A DNA stretch of 64,000 bases from Catenulispora sp. MAP5-51 (GCF_041261205.1 NZ_JBGCCH010000011.1:222489-286488); one strand, 5' to 3'; counted from the stretch's first letter, positions 30,213 to 37,777 are shown. Notes: a model not told the origin generated them from the letters alone. Numbers and translations are program-made.

Positions 30213-31139
30213 TCAGCGGCGCGGCGCGTAGGCCCGATCGGACAGATCCACATCCGCATCGGGCCATCGGCGCCGCAGCGTGTCCGCCACCTGCCGCAGC
30301 CAGCCAGCCAGCGCGGGCACGGCGTCATGGGCCGTGGCGGTGCGGGCAGCCGACTCCAGTGTCTCCACAAATTGGAGTCGGCTGTGATCGCCGGGCGCGC
30401 GCTCGTCGAGGAGGCCGAACCGCTGCAGACGCAGCAACGCCCACGAAGCGCAGGCCGCGGCGAGAGCGAATCCGTAGCGCCGGTCGTCCTGCGCCTCGGG
30501 CACGCCGCGGGCCAGAGCCCGCCGGTACTCGTCGGCCAGACCGGCTGCCACGGGATCGCCGACCGAGAGCCAGCGCGGCCCGGGAACGTACAGACAGACC
30601 GCGTCGAGCAGCGCGTGGCCGTAGCCGGCGGCCTCGAAGTCGATCAGGCGGGCATCGGCGGGTCCTGATTCGTGAACCAGGCAGTTGTTGGATTCCGCGT
30701 CACCGTTGCCCAGCGTGAGAAACAGGCCCGGGGTTCGCAGTTCGTCGAGCGCGGCGGACAGTTCGGAAGCGGCTCGGCCGGCAATGGGCACCCCGACAGC
30801 GGCAGCGTCCTGATGCGCACGGGCCCAGAGGGCGGCGAACCGGTCGGAGTCGTCGAGCAGGCCATAGCGCTCGCGGTATTTCGCCTCGTGACCGGCGGTG
30901 GCCGCGCCCAACTCCCCCAGCACTCGCGCGAAGGCAGCCAGCCGCTCGCGATGCGCCTCGACACCGTCGCGGCAGATGAGCTGGTCGAGCGGGACACGAG
31001 GCGCGAGGTCCTCCAGGACGAGCAACCCGGCGGACAGATCGGCGGTGATCACTCGCGGGGTGAGCGACAGCCCCAGATCCTCGGACAGGAAACGGAGTGC
31101 GGCCAGCTCTGTCTGCGGCCGCCGGCCCTCGAAGGTCAC
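30213..31139 (-). CDS. Aminoglycoside-phosphotransferase-like kinase, short N-lobe
   Basis: A 308-residue protein with the catalytic half of the APH/choline-kinase fold. LTLGNGDAESNNCLV is the counterpart of the catalytic HGD-N loop with Asn-Gly in place of His-Gly. LIDFEAAGYG is the metal-binding segment in place of IDWE/D. The sequence begins at VTFEGRRPQTELAALRFL, which corresponds to the middle of a normal N-lobe. A stop codon lies four codons upstream, so the usual glycine loop and first strands are absent. It is either a 5'-truncated gene or an atypical kinase. It is divergent from alaX across a 29-bp palindrome. Confidence 0.68.
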   Translation of the reverse strand: MTFEGRRPQTELAALRFLSEDLGLSLTPRVITADLSAGLLVLEDLAPRVPLDQLICRDGVEAHRERLAAFARVLGELGAATAGHEAKYRERYGLLDDSDRFAALWARAHQDAAAVGVPIAGRAASELSAALDELRTPGLFLTLGNGDAESNNCLVHESGPADARLIDFEAAGYGHALLDAVCLYVPGPRWLSVGDPVAAGLADEYRRALARGVPEAQDDRRYGFALAAACASWALLRLQRFGLLDERAPGDHSRLQFVETLESAARTATAHDAVPALAGWLRQVADTLRRRWPDADVDLSDRAYAPRR

Positions 31140-31159
31140 CCGGACAATCTATTCGGTGC

Positions 31160-31188
31160 GTTATAGTGAACGCATGGTTCACTATAAC
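31160..31188. promoter_or_regulatory. 29-bp perfect inverted repeat containing the alaX start codon
   Basis: GTTATAGTGAAC and GTTCACTATAAC are perfect 12-bp arms around GCATG, whose ATG starts alaX. Each arm contains TATAGT, a good -10 hexamer, pointing towards alaX (31162-31167) on one strand and towards the APH-like gene on the other. The distance from TATAGT to the ATG suggests leaderless transcription. A bound regulator would block both directions. Confidence 0.75.
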
Positions 31189-31914
31189 GGTACGTCGGGA
31201 ACCGGCAGCCAGATCAGCGCGTACTACCACGACACTTACGAGGAGCAGGCGGCAACGCGCGTGGTCGCGGTCGGCGTGCTGGACGGCGTCCCGTGGGTGG
31301 CCATCGAGCACTGCCTGTTCCATCCGCAGGGCGGCGGCCAGCCCGCTGACCGCGGTTGGGTGGACGACCACGCGATCGTTCCGGTGCGGGATCGGGACAG
31401 CGGTCTGATCGTGGCGGTGTCCGCGCAGGCCTCGGACGAGGACCCGTCGCCGGTGCTGCCTCCGTTCGAGGAAGGACAGCGAGTCAAAGCCCGGATAGAC
31501 CTCGAGGCCCGGATGAGGCACGCCGCGCTGCACACCGCCGGGCATCTGGTCGAGGCTGCCTGCCGGGCTCAGGGCTGGGCCCTGGCCGGGAGCAACCACT
31601 TCCCGGGGCAGGCACGGATCGAGTTCACGGCGCCGGAATCGGACGTGCGGTTGCAGAGCCCTGAGGGGCGCGAGGAGGCCACCGAGGCGGTGCGCGCCAC
31701 CGTGGCCGACGCCGTCGCGCGCGATCTGGCCGTGACGTGGGAACTCGACGACGCGGGCCGCCGCATCGTGCACCTGGACGGCCTGCACGCGGCCCCCTGC
31801 GGCGGTACGCACGTGCACAGCCTCGGCGACCTGCCCGGGATCACCGTGCCGACGCTCAAGGTGAAGAAGAGCCGGATCCGGGTCTCCTACGACGCCGCGC
31901 ACCGGGAGCGTTGA
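31174..31914 (+). CDS. alaX: Alanyl-tRNA editing protein AlaX-like
   Basis: A 246-residue stand-alone editing domain related to the AlaRS C-terminal editing region; it hydrolyses mischarged Ser/Gly-tRNA(Ala). The zinc/catalytic motifs are visible: HTAGH in RHAALHTAGHLVEAA (HxxxH) and CGGTHV near residue 210. The N-terminal FHPQGGGQPADRG loop matches the AlaRS family pattern. The ATG at 31174 sits inside a 29-bp palindrome and immediately after a -10-like TATAGT, suggesting a leaderless message. The first residues (MVHYNGTSGTG) are encoded by the right arm. It overlaps the downstream XRE-cupin gene by one base (TGATG). Confidence 0.9.
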   Translation: MVHYNGTSGTGSQISAYYHDTYEEQAATRVVAVGVLDGVPWVAIEHCLFHPQGGGQPADRGWVDDHAIVPVRDRDSGLIVAVSAQASDEDPSPVLPPFEEGQRVKARIDLEARMRHAALHTAGHLVEAACRAQGWALAGSNHFPGQARIEFTAPESDVRLQSPEGREEATEAVRATVADAVARDLAVTWELDDAGRRIVHLDGLHAAPCGGTHVHSLGDLPGITVPTLKVKKSRIRVSYDAAHRER

Positions 31915-32504
31915 TGGCCGTCCCCTCCCCCTCCCCATCCCCCTCGCGCGAACGGCCGGCCAGCAGCACCGCGGCCGCGATCGGCGCGCAGATCCGCCGG
32001 CGGCGCGAGCAGCGCGGCATGAGCAGCGCCGAACTGGCACGCCGGGCCGGACTGAGCAAGGCGACGCTGTCGCAGCTTGAGGCGGGCAAAGGCAACCCGA
32101 CCATCGAGACGCTGGACGCCTTGGCCGTCGCCCTGCTCATCCCGCTGACCGACCTGCTGACCCGCGACACCGACCCCGGACCCGTCCTGGTGCCCGGCAC
32201 AGACCTGGCCGAGGGCGAGGTCGGCCGGGAACTGCTGCGACGCATCAGCAGCGGACACAGCCTGGAGATCTGGCGGCTGCGCGTCCCGCCGCACACCGAA
32301 CTGGACGGCGTCCCGCACGCGACCGGCACCATCGAGCACCTGCTGATCTCCGGCGGATGGCTGACCGCCGGCCCCGCCGACGCCCCGACCCAGCTGCGCC
32401 GCGGCGACCTCTTCGCCTTCGCCGGCGACGCCCCGCACGTCTACCGCACCGGCGCGCAGGCGGCTGACGTCACGGTGGTCATCGCCTCGCCGATCGTCGG
32501 CTGA
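31914..32504 (+). CDS. XRE-family regulator with C-terminal cupin
   Basis: A 196-residue regulator. After a Ser/Pro-rich start comes a helix-turn-helix (about residues 22-75: IGAQIRRRREQRGMSSAELA, then GLSKATLSQLEAGKGNP). A cupin sensing domain follows (about 105-190: LRVPPHTELDGVPHATGTIE, LRRGDLFAFAGDAPHVYR). It is translationally coupled to alaX by a TGATG junction, so it is the natural candidate to bind the palindrome over the operon start (inference). A strong hairpin terminator lies 60 bp downstream. Confidence 0.92.
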   Translation: MAVPSPSPSPSRERPASSTAAAIGAQIRRRREQRGMSSAELARRAGLSKATLSQLEAGKGNPTIETLDALAVALLIPLTDLLTRDTDPGPVLVPGTDLAEGEVGRELLRRISSGHSLEIWRLRVPPHTELDGVPHATGTIEHLLISGGWLTAGPADAPTQLRRGDLFAFAGDAPHVYRTGAQAADVTVVIASPIVG

Positions 32505-32563
32505 GCAGCACCGTGGGAGCTGGGGGCCGGGAGCCGGGGCCCTGATCATTCGGCGCCCTGATG

Positions 32564-32605
32564 TATGTGTGGGTCGGGGTGCGGGTGCGCCCCGACCCAC
32601 ACATA
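32564..32605 (+). terminator. Strong hairpin after the alaX-XRE operon
   Basis: A perfect 16-bp stem (TATGTGTGGGTCGGGG with its complement) closes a 10-base loop. It has no long U-tract, as is usual for GC-rich actinomycete terminators. It lies between converging genes. Confidence 0.8.
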
Positions 32606-32637
32606 AGTCAGTGCGCCGACTATCCGGCGAAAACGCC

Positions 32638-32669
32638 GACGGGCCCCGGGGGAACCCCCGGAGCCCGTC
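32638..32669 (-). terminator. Hairpin terminator of the propeller-protein gene
   Basis: A 7-bp outer stem (GACGGGC/GCCCGTC) and a 7-bp inner stem (CCGGGGG/CCCCCGG) are separated by one mismatch, with a tiny loop. In the minus direction it is followed by GGCGTTTTCG, a short T-run, fitting a terminator for the gene ending at 32695. Confidence 0.75.
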
Positions 32670-32694
32670 AGGACCCTCATTCACTACTCAGCGG

Positions 32695-34350
32695 TCACGC
32701 CACCCCGTACGCATACGGGTCGGCCGCCGGCTTCAGCGTGTTCCCGGTCCCGGTCGCGATCCACAGGCTCCCGTTGGTGTCGCGGCCCTTCCACGTGACC
32801 TCGAACGTCCCGTTCGGGTAGGTCACGACCGACGGGCTGTGCCCGGCGGCGACGCCGTAGGCGTACGGGTCGTTGGCGGGGTTGAGCGTGTTGTTGATGC
32901 CGCTGGTGACCCACAGGCTGTTGTTGGCGTCGCGGCCCTGCCACGCCACCTCGAAGTTGCCGCCGGACAGCGGGGCGACCGAGGGGCTGGTGCCCGCGGC
33001 GACGCCGTAGGCCCAGGAGTCGTTGGCCGGGTTGATCGTGTTGCCGGTGCCGCTGGTCACCCAGAGGCTGTTGTTGCTGTCCCGGCCCTGCCACGCCACC
33101 TCGAAGGTCGAGCCCGACAGCGCGGCCAGCGCCGGGCTGGTGCCGGCCGCCACGCCGTAGGCGTACGGGTCGGCGGCGGGGTTGATCGTGTTGCCGCTGC
33201 CGCTGGCCACCCACAGGCTGTTGTTGGTGTCCCGGCCCTGCCACGCCACCTCGAAGGTCGAGCCCGACAGCGCGGCCAGCGCCGGGCTGGTGCCGGCCGC
33301 CACGCCCAGGGCGTACGGGTTGCCCGCCGGGTTCAGGCTGGAGCCGTTGCCGCTGGCCACCCACAGGCTGTTGTTGCTGTCGCGGCCCTGCCAGGCCACC
33401 TCGTACCCGCCGCCGGCCAGGGCGACGATCGACGGGCTGGTGTTGTCCGCGACACCGTAGGCGTACGGGTTGCCCTTCCAGGTGATCGAGTTGCCGGTGC
33501 CGGTGGCGAGCCACAGGGTGTTGTTGGCGTCCCGGCCGTGCCAGGCCGCGACCCAGCTGCCGTCGGCCAGGGTGGTGATCGACGGGGTCGTGCCGGGGGC
33601 GACGCCGAGCGCGAAGGGATCGGCGGCCGGGTTCAGGCCGACGCCGCTGCCGCTGCCGACCCACAGGCTGTTGTTGCTGTCCCGGCCCTGCCAGGCGATG
33701 TTGAAGCCGCCGCCGGGGGTGGCTGCCAGGCCGCCGGAGCTGCTCTGCACGGTCGGCGGGGGCGTGGGCACCGACAGGTTGTTGTAGCGCAGGCCGACGT
33801 ACCCGGAGGTGGGCCAGCCCTCCAGCGAGGTGCTGTTGATGTTCGCCGAGGTCGGGCCGTGAGTCGGGTCGGAGGGGTTGGACTCCGCGTAGTAGGTGAA
33901 GTCGCCGGTGTCCTTGTCGGTCCAGTTGTCGAACAGGAAGATGTGCTGGTGCGGGTACGCCATGGCGTCGCCCTGCTGAAGGTTGGTGAAGGCGCCGATG
34001 CCGGTGTCGTAGGCCGTGTTCGGCGTCCCGTCGACGTTGGTGAAGTCATAGGGCGCCGGGTCGGTCACGATCAGGCTGGTGTTCAGGTGCCAGGCCATCG
34101 AGACGAAGCCGGAGCAGTCCTCGCGGTACTGGGTCCCCTGCGGGTCGGGCGCCGTGGCCCCCGACTCCGTGTACGGGACATGGTTGTCCACCCAGAACTG
34201 GGCTCGCGACATCATCTCGGCGGCGGTGATCGGACCGCCGATGGTGCTCGTGGCGTGGGCCGCGGTGCTCGCGATCCCGACCGTCACGACGGCGGTGCTC
34301 AGGACGGCGGCGGTGGCCAGACCGCGGCGGAAGGTGTTCCGGATGCGCAT
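32695..34350 (-). CDS. Secreted NlpC/P60-like protein with seven-repeat beta-propeller
   Basis: A 551-residue exported protein with a signal peptide (MRIRNTFRRGLATAAVL..., cleavage after AHA near residue 33). The N-terminal domain (about 35-200) has a cysteine-peptidase look: Cys79 in REDCSGFVSMAW and HQHIFLF about 55 residues later, as in NlpC/P60 or amidase-like cell-wall enzymes. From about residue 205 there are seven repeats of 46-50 residues, each with a core like FEVAWQGRDSNNSLWVASG and an end like DPYAYGVAAGT. Seven such units would close a seven-bladed propeller, similar to tectonin/PLL lectins, so glycan binding is a fair guess. Function not established. Confidence 0.85.
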   Translation of the reverse strand: MRIRNTFRRGLATAAVLSTAVVTVGIASTAAHATSTIGGPITAAEMMSRAQFWVDNHVPYTESGATAPDPQGTQYREDCSGFVSMAWHLNTSLIVTDPAPYDFTNVDGTPNTAYDTGIGAFTNLQQGDAMAYPHQHIFLFDNWTDKDTGDFTYYAESNPSDPTHGPTSANINSTSLEGWPTSGYVGLRYNNLSVPTPPPTVQSSSGGLAATPGGGFNIAWQGRDSNNSLWVGSGSGVGLNPAADPFALGVAPGTTPSITTLADGSWVAAWHGRDANNTLWLATGTGNSITWKGNPYAYGVADNTSPSIVALAGGGYEVAWQGRDSNNSLWVASGNGSSLNPAGNPYALGVAAGTSPALAALSGSTFEVAWQGRDTNNSLWVASGSGNTINPAADPYAYGVAAGTSPALAALSGSTFEVAWQGRDSNNSLWVTSGTGNTINPANDSWAYGVAAGTSPSVAPLSGGNFEVAWQGRDANNSLWVTSGINNTLNPANDPYAYGVAAGHSPSVVTYPNGTFEVTWKGRDTNGSLWIATGTGNTLKPAADPYAYGVA

Positions 34351-34398
34351 GACAGATCCCCTTGTCAGAGTTGTGAATCGGTGGTGGACGGGTGGTCG

Positions 34399-35334
34399 TC
34401 AGCTGCCCGCATGGGCGGTCAGCATCGTCAGGACAGCCGGATCGCCCGACGTGTCGTAGGGGTGTGCGAGCCCTGATCCGGTCTCGGTGAACGCCGCGAC
34501 GATCACGGTGGCGCCGCGCTGGACCAGGTAGTAGTGGTTGATCTGCGGCCCGGCCATGGACTGCCCGGGCACCCCGGTCCAGGACCGGGACCAGGCCTGC
34601 GCCTGCGTCCCCCGGCCGGTGGGGGTGACGGCCGCGTCGGCCGGCAGGTGGTCCGCCGACTGCAGCGAGCGGCTCAGCTGCTGGCAGGCGCCCATGGCGC
34701 CGACCATGCTCTGGTAGGCCTTCGCCGCCGTCGCCGCGTCGGCGAAACTGAAGATGTCCTCCTGGGCGGGCGTCTGCTGGGCACTGATATAGCCCTGCTC
34801 GTGCCATGCGGCCACTCCATCGACCATCAGGCACTCGCCGACCCCGATGCCGCGGTGCGCCGGCACGTTCATTGCCACCAGCGAGCCCATCGGCTGCCAG
34901 GCCGCGATCGCGGCGTCGGGCAGCGAGGAGGGCGGAATCGGCGGCGGGGGTTGGGGGACGGACGGCTTCGGGGCGGTCGACGTCTGCCCAGATGCGGACG
35001 GCGTCGGCCCGGCCGGCGGGGGGTGCGCGGCGGAGGAGGCCGTTGGGGGCCTCTGGACGGCATCGGGCTTCACAGGGTTCGAAGACGCGGCGCCCCCGGG
35101 GGCCGAACTCGGTGATGCGGCAGCCGACGTACCCGCCGTTTGCGGGGCGTCCACAGAGGAGGAGGTGGCCGCGCCGGCGACCGCCGCGTTGGATGAGGCG
35201 GGCGCACCGGAGGCGGCCGTGTGGCCGGCGCATCCGGTCGCCGCGACGGCGAGACTCGAGGCGAAAGCGGCGGCGGCGACAGCGGTGGCGACTCGCCGTA
35301 CGGAAAAGGTGTTCACAAGGTTCTCCCAGCTCAT
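34399..35334 (-). CDS. Putative lipoprotein with sensor-like C-terminal domain
   Basis: A 311-residue exported protein. The signal segment ends in VAATGC (Cys about residue 35), a plausible lipobox. A long Ser/Pro/Ala linker runs to about residue 140. A folded domain with LPDAAIAAWQPMG, QEDIFSFADAATAAKAYQSM, GACQQLSRSL, WSRSWTGVPG and HYYLVQRGATVIVAAFTETG follows; this pattern recalls PknH-type extracellular sensor domains. The start overlaps the upstream gene by 4 bp (ATGA), placing it last in a three-gene operon. Confidence 0.75.
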   Translation of the reverse strand: MSWENLVNTFSVRRVATAVAAAAFASSLAVAATGCAGHTAASGAPASSNAAVAGAATSSSVDAPQTAGTSAAASPSSAPGGAASSNPVKPDAVQRPPTASSAAHPPPAGPTPSASGQTSTAPKPSVPQPPPPIPPSSLPDAAIAAWQPMGSLVAMNVPAHRGIGVGECLMVDGVAAWHEQGYISAQQTPAQEDIFSFADAATAAKAYQSMVGAMGACQQLSRSLQSADHLPADAAVTPTGRGTQAQAWSRSWTGVPGQSMAGPQINHYYLVQRGATVIVAAFTETGSGLAHPYDTSGDPAVLTMLTAHAGS

Positions 35335-35627
35335 GGCGTCTGGATGGAGCCGAGCATCTCGACGGTCCAACCGATCAGGGAAGGGGCGGTGTCCACGGCC
35401 CGGCGGCACAGCCGCAGGGCGACGTCGGCGGTGGATTCGGGTTCGGCGGGCAGCAGGAACAGGACGACGTCGACGCTTCTGGGCGACGGACCGTGCCGGG
35501 CCCGGATGTGTTCCAGCCGGTCGGCGGCCAGCGCGACCGCCCACAGCACGTCGGCCAGGACCTCCGGCGGCAGGCTCACGGTGCGGGCTTCCGTGCCCGC
35601 GCTCATGCGGACGGGGACCAGGTCCAT
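35331..35627 (-). CDS. Hypothetical 98-residue protein, middle gene of operon
   Basis: A short cytosolic-looking protein with two helices (LPPEVLADVLWAVALAADRLEHIRARHG and STADVALRLCRRAVDTAP) around a strand VDVVLFLLPAE. No family is recognised. Its start is one base after the stop of the small secreted-peptide gene and its stop overlaps the lipoprotein gene, so all three are coupled. An internal ATG eight codons in is an alternative start. Confidence 0.65.
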   Translation of the reverse strand: MDLVPVRMSAGTEARTVSLPPEVLADVLWAVALAADRLEHIRARHGPSPRSVDVVLFLLPAEPESTADVALRLCRRAVDTAPSLIGWTVEMLGSIQTP

Positions 35628-35628
35628 G

Positions 35629-35817
35629 TCAGCCTCCGCACGAAGCGCACGGCGTCGCCGGGATCTGTCCCTGGCTCACGGCCTGCCAACCGCCGTGGGC
35701 GGCGGTGCCGGCCGGGGTGTTGGCCACGGTGGCGGCCACGGTCGCGGCCTGCCCGGCCAGGGCGAGCAGCGCGGCGGCCAGCAGCGTGCCGGCGGTGCGG
35801 CGAACGGTTTTCGGCAT
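35629..35817 (-). CDS. Small secreted protein with C-terminal CxxC
   Basis: A 62-residue protein: basic MPKTVRRTAG, a hydrophobic helix (about residues 10-32), then a short tail with HGGWQAVSQGQIP and a final PCASCGG. If cleaved after VAATVA or a nearby site, the mature peptide would be only about 25-30 residues. Two cysteines in CxxC form could bind metal or make a disulfide. It is the first gene of the operon opposite the TrmB/LuxR-type regulator. No family recognised. Confidence 0.6.
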   Translation of the reverse strand: MPKTVRRTAGTLLAAALLALAGQAATVAATVANTPAGTAAHGGWQAVSQGQIPATPCASCGG

Positions 35818-35963
35818 GGCGGTATCCCCATCGGTGCGTTCTAGCGATCATCTGGTCTTCTCCGAGGCGCCGATCCGCGCCCCGGGCCGGGCCCCGTCGT
35901 GTCGTACGGGCCGGCAAGAAGAACTCTGCCAAGCTCTGACCTGCACGGGAAGGAGAAACCGCG

Positions 35964-35993
35964 GGCACCAAGCGGCCTGGCACCTTGGTGCCA
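35964..35993. promoter_or_regulatory. Palindrome TGGCACCTTGGTGCCA with extra half-site
   Basis: A perfect 16-bp palindrome lies at 35978-35993. A further GGCACCA half-site at 35964-35970 makes an alternative 9-bp inverted repeat with the right half. It is a candidate operator for the adjacent regulator. Confidence 0.55.
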
Positions 35994-36017
35994 GTCGCGC
36001 CGCAGATGAAGAACCCT

Positions 36018-36050
36018 CGGTATCACCTGACACAGAGTTCTGTGATACCG
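36018..36050. promoter_or_regulatory. Nested inverted repeat CGGTATCAC/GTGATACCG
   Basis: Perfect 9-bp arms lie 15 bp apart, with a second symmetric element (CACAGA-GT-TCTGTG) overlapping the right arm. It lies 130 bp upstream of the regulator gene. It could be an operator or form a hairpin. Confidence 0.5.
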
Positions 36051-36180
36051 CAAAACCGGTGGTCCAGGCTGTTTGCACCCACCGAACGGGCGTGCGACGA
36101 TCTGTATTCGTGCGCTGCGTTCGGTGGGGGAACGCTTACCGCAGCGCCGAGTTCACGCCTGACGCACCTGGGGGTACGCC

Positions 36181-37188
36181 ATGCCTGCCTCGGCCCATCT
36201 CGACGTGGCCACGCTGCTCGGCCTCGGCCTGGAGGAGCGGCTGGCCCAGCTGTGGATCGCGATGGCCGCCGCGCCCGGCGCCGGCGTCGCGGAGCTGGCG
36301 GACACCCTGGGCATCCCCGAGACGGCCACGCGCGAGGGCCTTGACGCCCTCGCCGACCGCGCCCTGATCCGGGTCTCCCAGCAGAACCCTGATCTGATGA
36401 TCCCGGTCAGTGCCGAGGTCGCGATGCGCCAGCTGCTGCGCCACCGGGAAGCGGAACTGGCCGAGCAGCAGCGGCGGATCGAGGAGCACCGGGACCAGAT
36501 CACCAGGACCGTCGCGGCCTCCGTGCGGGACGCCGACGACGAACGCGTCGAGCACATCATCGGCGCCGACGCCATCCACGAGTGCTTCGAGCAGCTCGCC
36601 TACCACACCACCGCCAGCATCGACTCGCTCATGCCGGTGACCGGCCTGCCCGCCCAAATGCTCGCCGACGCCAGGCCCCTGGACGCCGACCTGCTCCAGC
36701 GCGGCGTGGCCATGCGCTTCCTCTACCTCGAAGCCGTCCGCAACGACCCCCCGCTGCTGACCTATGCTCGCGAGATGCAGGCCGGCGGCGCGGAGGTCCG
36801 CACCAGCCCCACCCTGCCGCAGCGGCTGTTCATCAGCGACCGCCGCGTCGCCGTCGTCCCGGTGGACCGCGCGGCCCGGGGCAGCGGCGTGCTGCTGGTG
36901 CGGGCCCCCGGCGTCGTCGCCTCCCTGCTGGAGCTGTTCGAATCGGTGTGGCGCAACGCCGCCCCGCTCGACGTCGGCAACCCGGTCGACGGGGCCACCG
37001 GCCTGTCCGACACCGAGCGCATCCTGCTGACCATGCTCGCCGACGGCGCCACCGACGAGAGCGCGGCCAAGAAGCTCGGCGTCTCCCTGCGCACGGTGCG
37101 CCGCATCATGGCGGACCTCATGCGGCGCCTGGAGGCCGGATCGCGGTTCGAGGCCGGGATCAAGGCCGCACGGCGGGGGTGGCTGTAG
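36181..37188 (+). CDS. Transcriptional regulator with TrmB-like N-terminus and LuxR-type C-terminal HTH
   Basis: A 335-residue regulator. The N-terminal winged helix (LGLGLEERLAQLWIAMAAAP, GVAELADTLGIPETATREGL) resembles TrmB-type domains. A coiled helix (about residues 80-120: LLRHREAELAEQQRRIEE) leads to a phospholipase-D-like middle region (MRFLYLEAVRND, LFISDRRVAVVPVD). The C-terminal LuxR-like HTH is at about 275-325 (LSDTERILLTMLADGATDES, KKLGVSLRTVRRIMADLMRR). Similar proteins are frequent next to peptide or secondary-metabolite genes in actinomycetes. It probably controls the divergent secreted-peptide operon (inference). Confidence 0.85.
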   Translation: MPASAHLDVATLLGLGLEERLAQLWIAMAAAPGAGVAELADTLGIPETATREGLDALADRALIRVSQQNPDLMIPVSAEVAMRQLLRHREAELAEQQRRIEEHRDQITRTVAASVRDADDERVEHIIGADAIHECFEQLAYHTTASIDSLMPVTGLPAQMLADARPLDADLLQRGVAMRFLYLEAVRNDPPLLTYAREMQAGGAEVRTSPTLPQRLFISDRRVAVVPVDRAARGSGVLLVRAPGVVASLLELFESVWRNAAPLDVGNPVDGATGLSDTERILLTMLADGATDESAAKKLGVSLRTVRRIMADLMRRLEAGSRFEAGIKAARRGWL

Positions 37189-37272
37189 CGGTAGCGGGAT
37201 CGCGCGGCACGGACGGGTGTTGGTGACAGGAGCCCAGGAGCCCAGGCGCCCGAGTATCCGTACTCTTAGTGC

Positions 37273-37590
37273 GTGACCTTGTCCATGGTCGACAACGGGG
37301 CCGGAAAACAGCCCTCCATCCGCCGGGTATCCGGCGCCCTCCGGTGGATCCTGCGTCTCGCATCCGCCGCCTCGCTCGCCACGGCCATCGCCCTCGTCCC
37401 GCACCAGGATTCCGCAGCCGCGACCGCGCTGTTCGTCCTGGCGCCGGTCCTCCTGGCCCAGCGCGCCGGCATCGAGTTCACCGCCTACGTGCTGCCGGCC
37501 CGCTTCGGCCACGACGGCGAGACGCTGACCGCCGCGATGTTCCCCCGGTCGGTCCTCTTCCAGCGGGTCGCCGGCGTTCAGCGCGAGTGA
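37273..37590 (+). CDS. Small membrane protein, unknown function
   Basis: 105 residues from a GTG at 37273, or 101 from the ATG at 37285. Two hydrophobic segments (ILRLASAASLATAIALVP and ATALFVLAPVLLAQ) suggest a small inner-membrane protein. The C-terminal part, GIEFTAYVLPARFGHDGETL, is polar. No family is recognised. The same reading frame continues with protein-like sequence after the stop codon (see the small ORF at 37597). Confidence 0.5.
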   Translation: MTLSMVDNGAGKQPSIRRVSGALRWILRLASAASLATAIALVPHQDSAAATALFVLAPVLLAQRAGIEFTAYVLPARFGHDGETLTAAMFPRSVLFQRVAGVQRE

Positions 37591-37596
37591 GGCCCG

Positions 37597-37710
37597 TTGC
37601 GTCCGCTGCAGAAGTTCGTGCACTTCTGGCTCGCCATGTTCACCGACGTGCTGCAAACGCCCCCGACATCGCGGCGCGCGATGCGAGAGGCGGCCAAGCG
37701 GCCGCTGTAG
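37597..37710 (+). CDS. Possible 37-residue amphipathic peptide
   Basis: From a TTG, LRPLQKFVHFWLAMFTDVLQ continues to a basic end (REAAKRPL, stop at 37710). It lies in the same frame as the preceding membrane-protein gene, three codons from its stop, so it might be a separated tail or a tiny independent gene. No ribosome-binding site or homologue supports it; weak candidate. Confidence 0.2.
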   Translation: MRPLQKFVHFWLAMFTDVLQTPPTSRRAMREAAKRPL

Positions 37711-37777
37711 CCGCGTGCTCTGGGTGTAGTCCCGCGCTCAGCTGTAGTCCGTGCTCTGTTCTAGTCCCTCGCCCTAG
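37705..37777. repeat. Imperfect tandem repeat, units of 17-19 bp
   Basis: Four degenerate units of the type CTGTAGTCCGTGCTCTG start at 37705, 37724, 37742 and 37761, filling the space up to the stop of the convergent dehydrogenase gene. Confidence 0.6.

Larger units (their letters stand above)
35818..36180. promoter_or_regulatory. 363-bp divergent control region
   Basis: No gene is seen here. The region separates the secreted-peptide operon (minus) from the regulator gene (plus) and contains the two symmetric elements listed separately. It is less GC-rich than the flanking genes around 36000-36110. Confidence 0.6.

Noticed and set aside
32569..34476. Plus-strand open frame with repeats opposite the propeller gene
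   Set aside because: The repeats are simply the complement of the propeller repeats; no start signal or domain.
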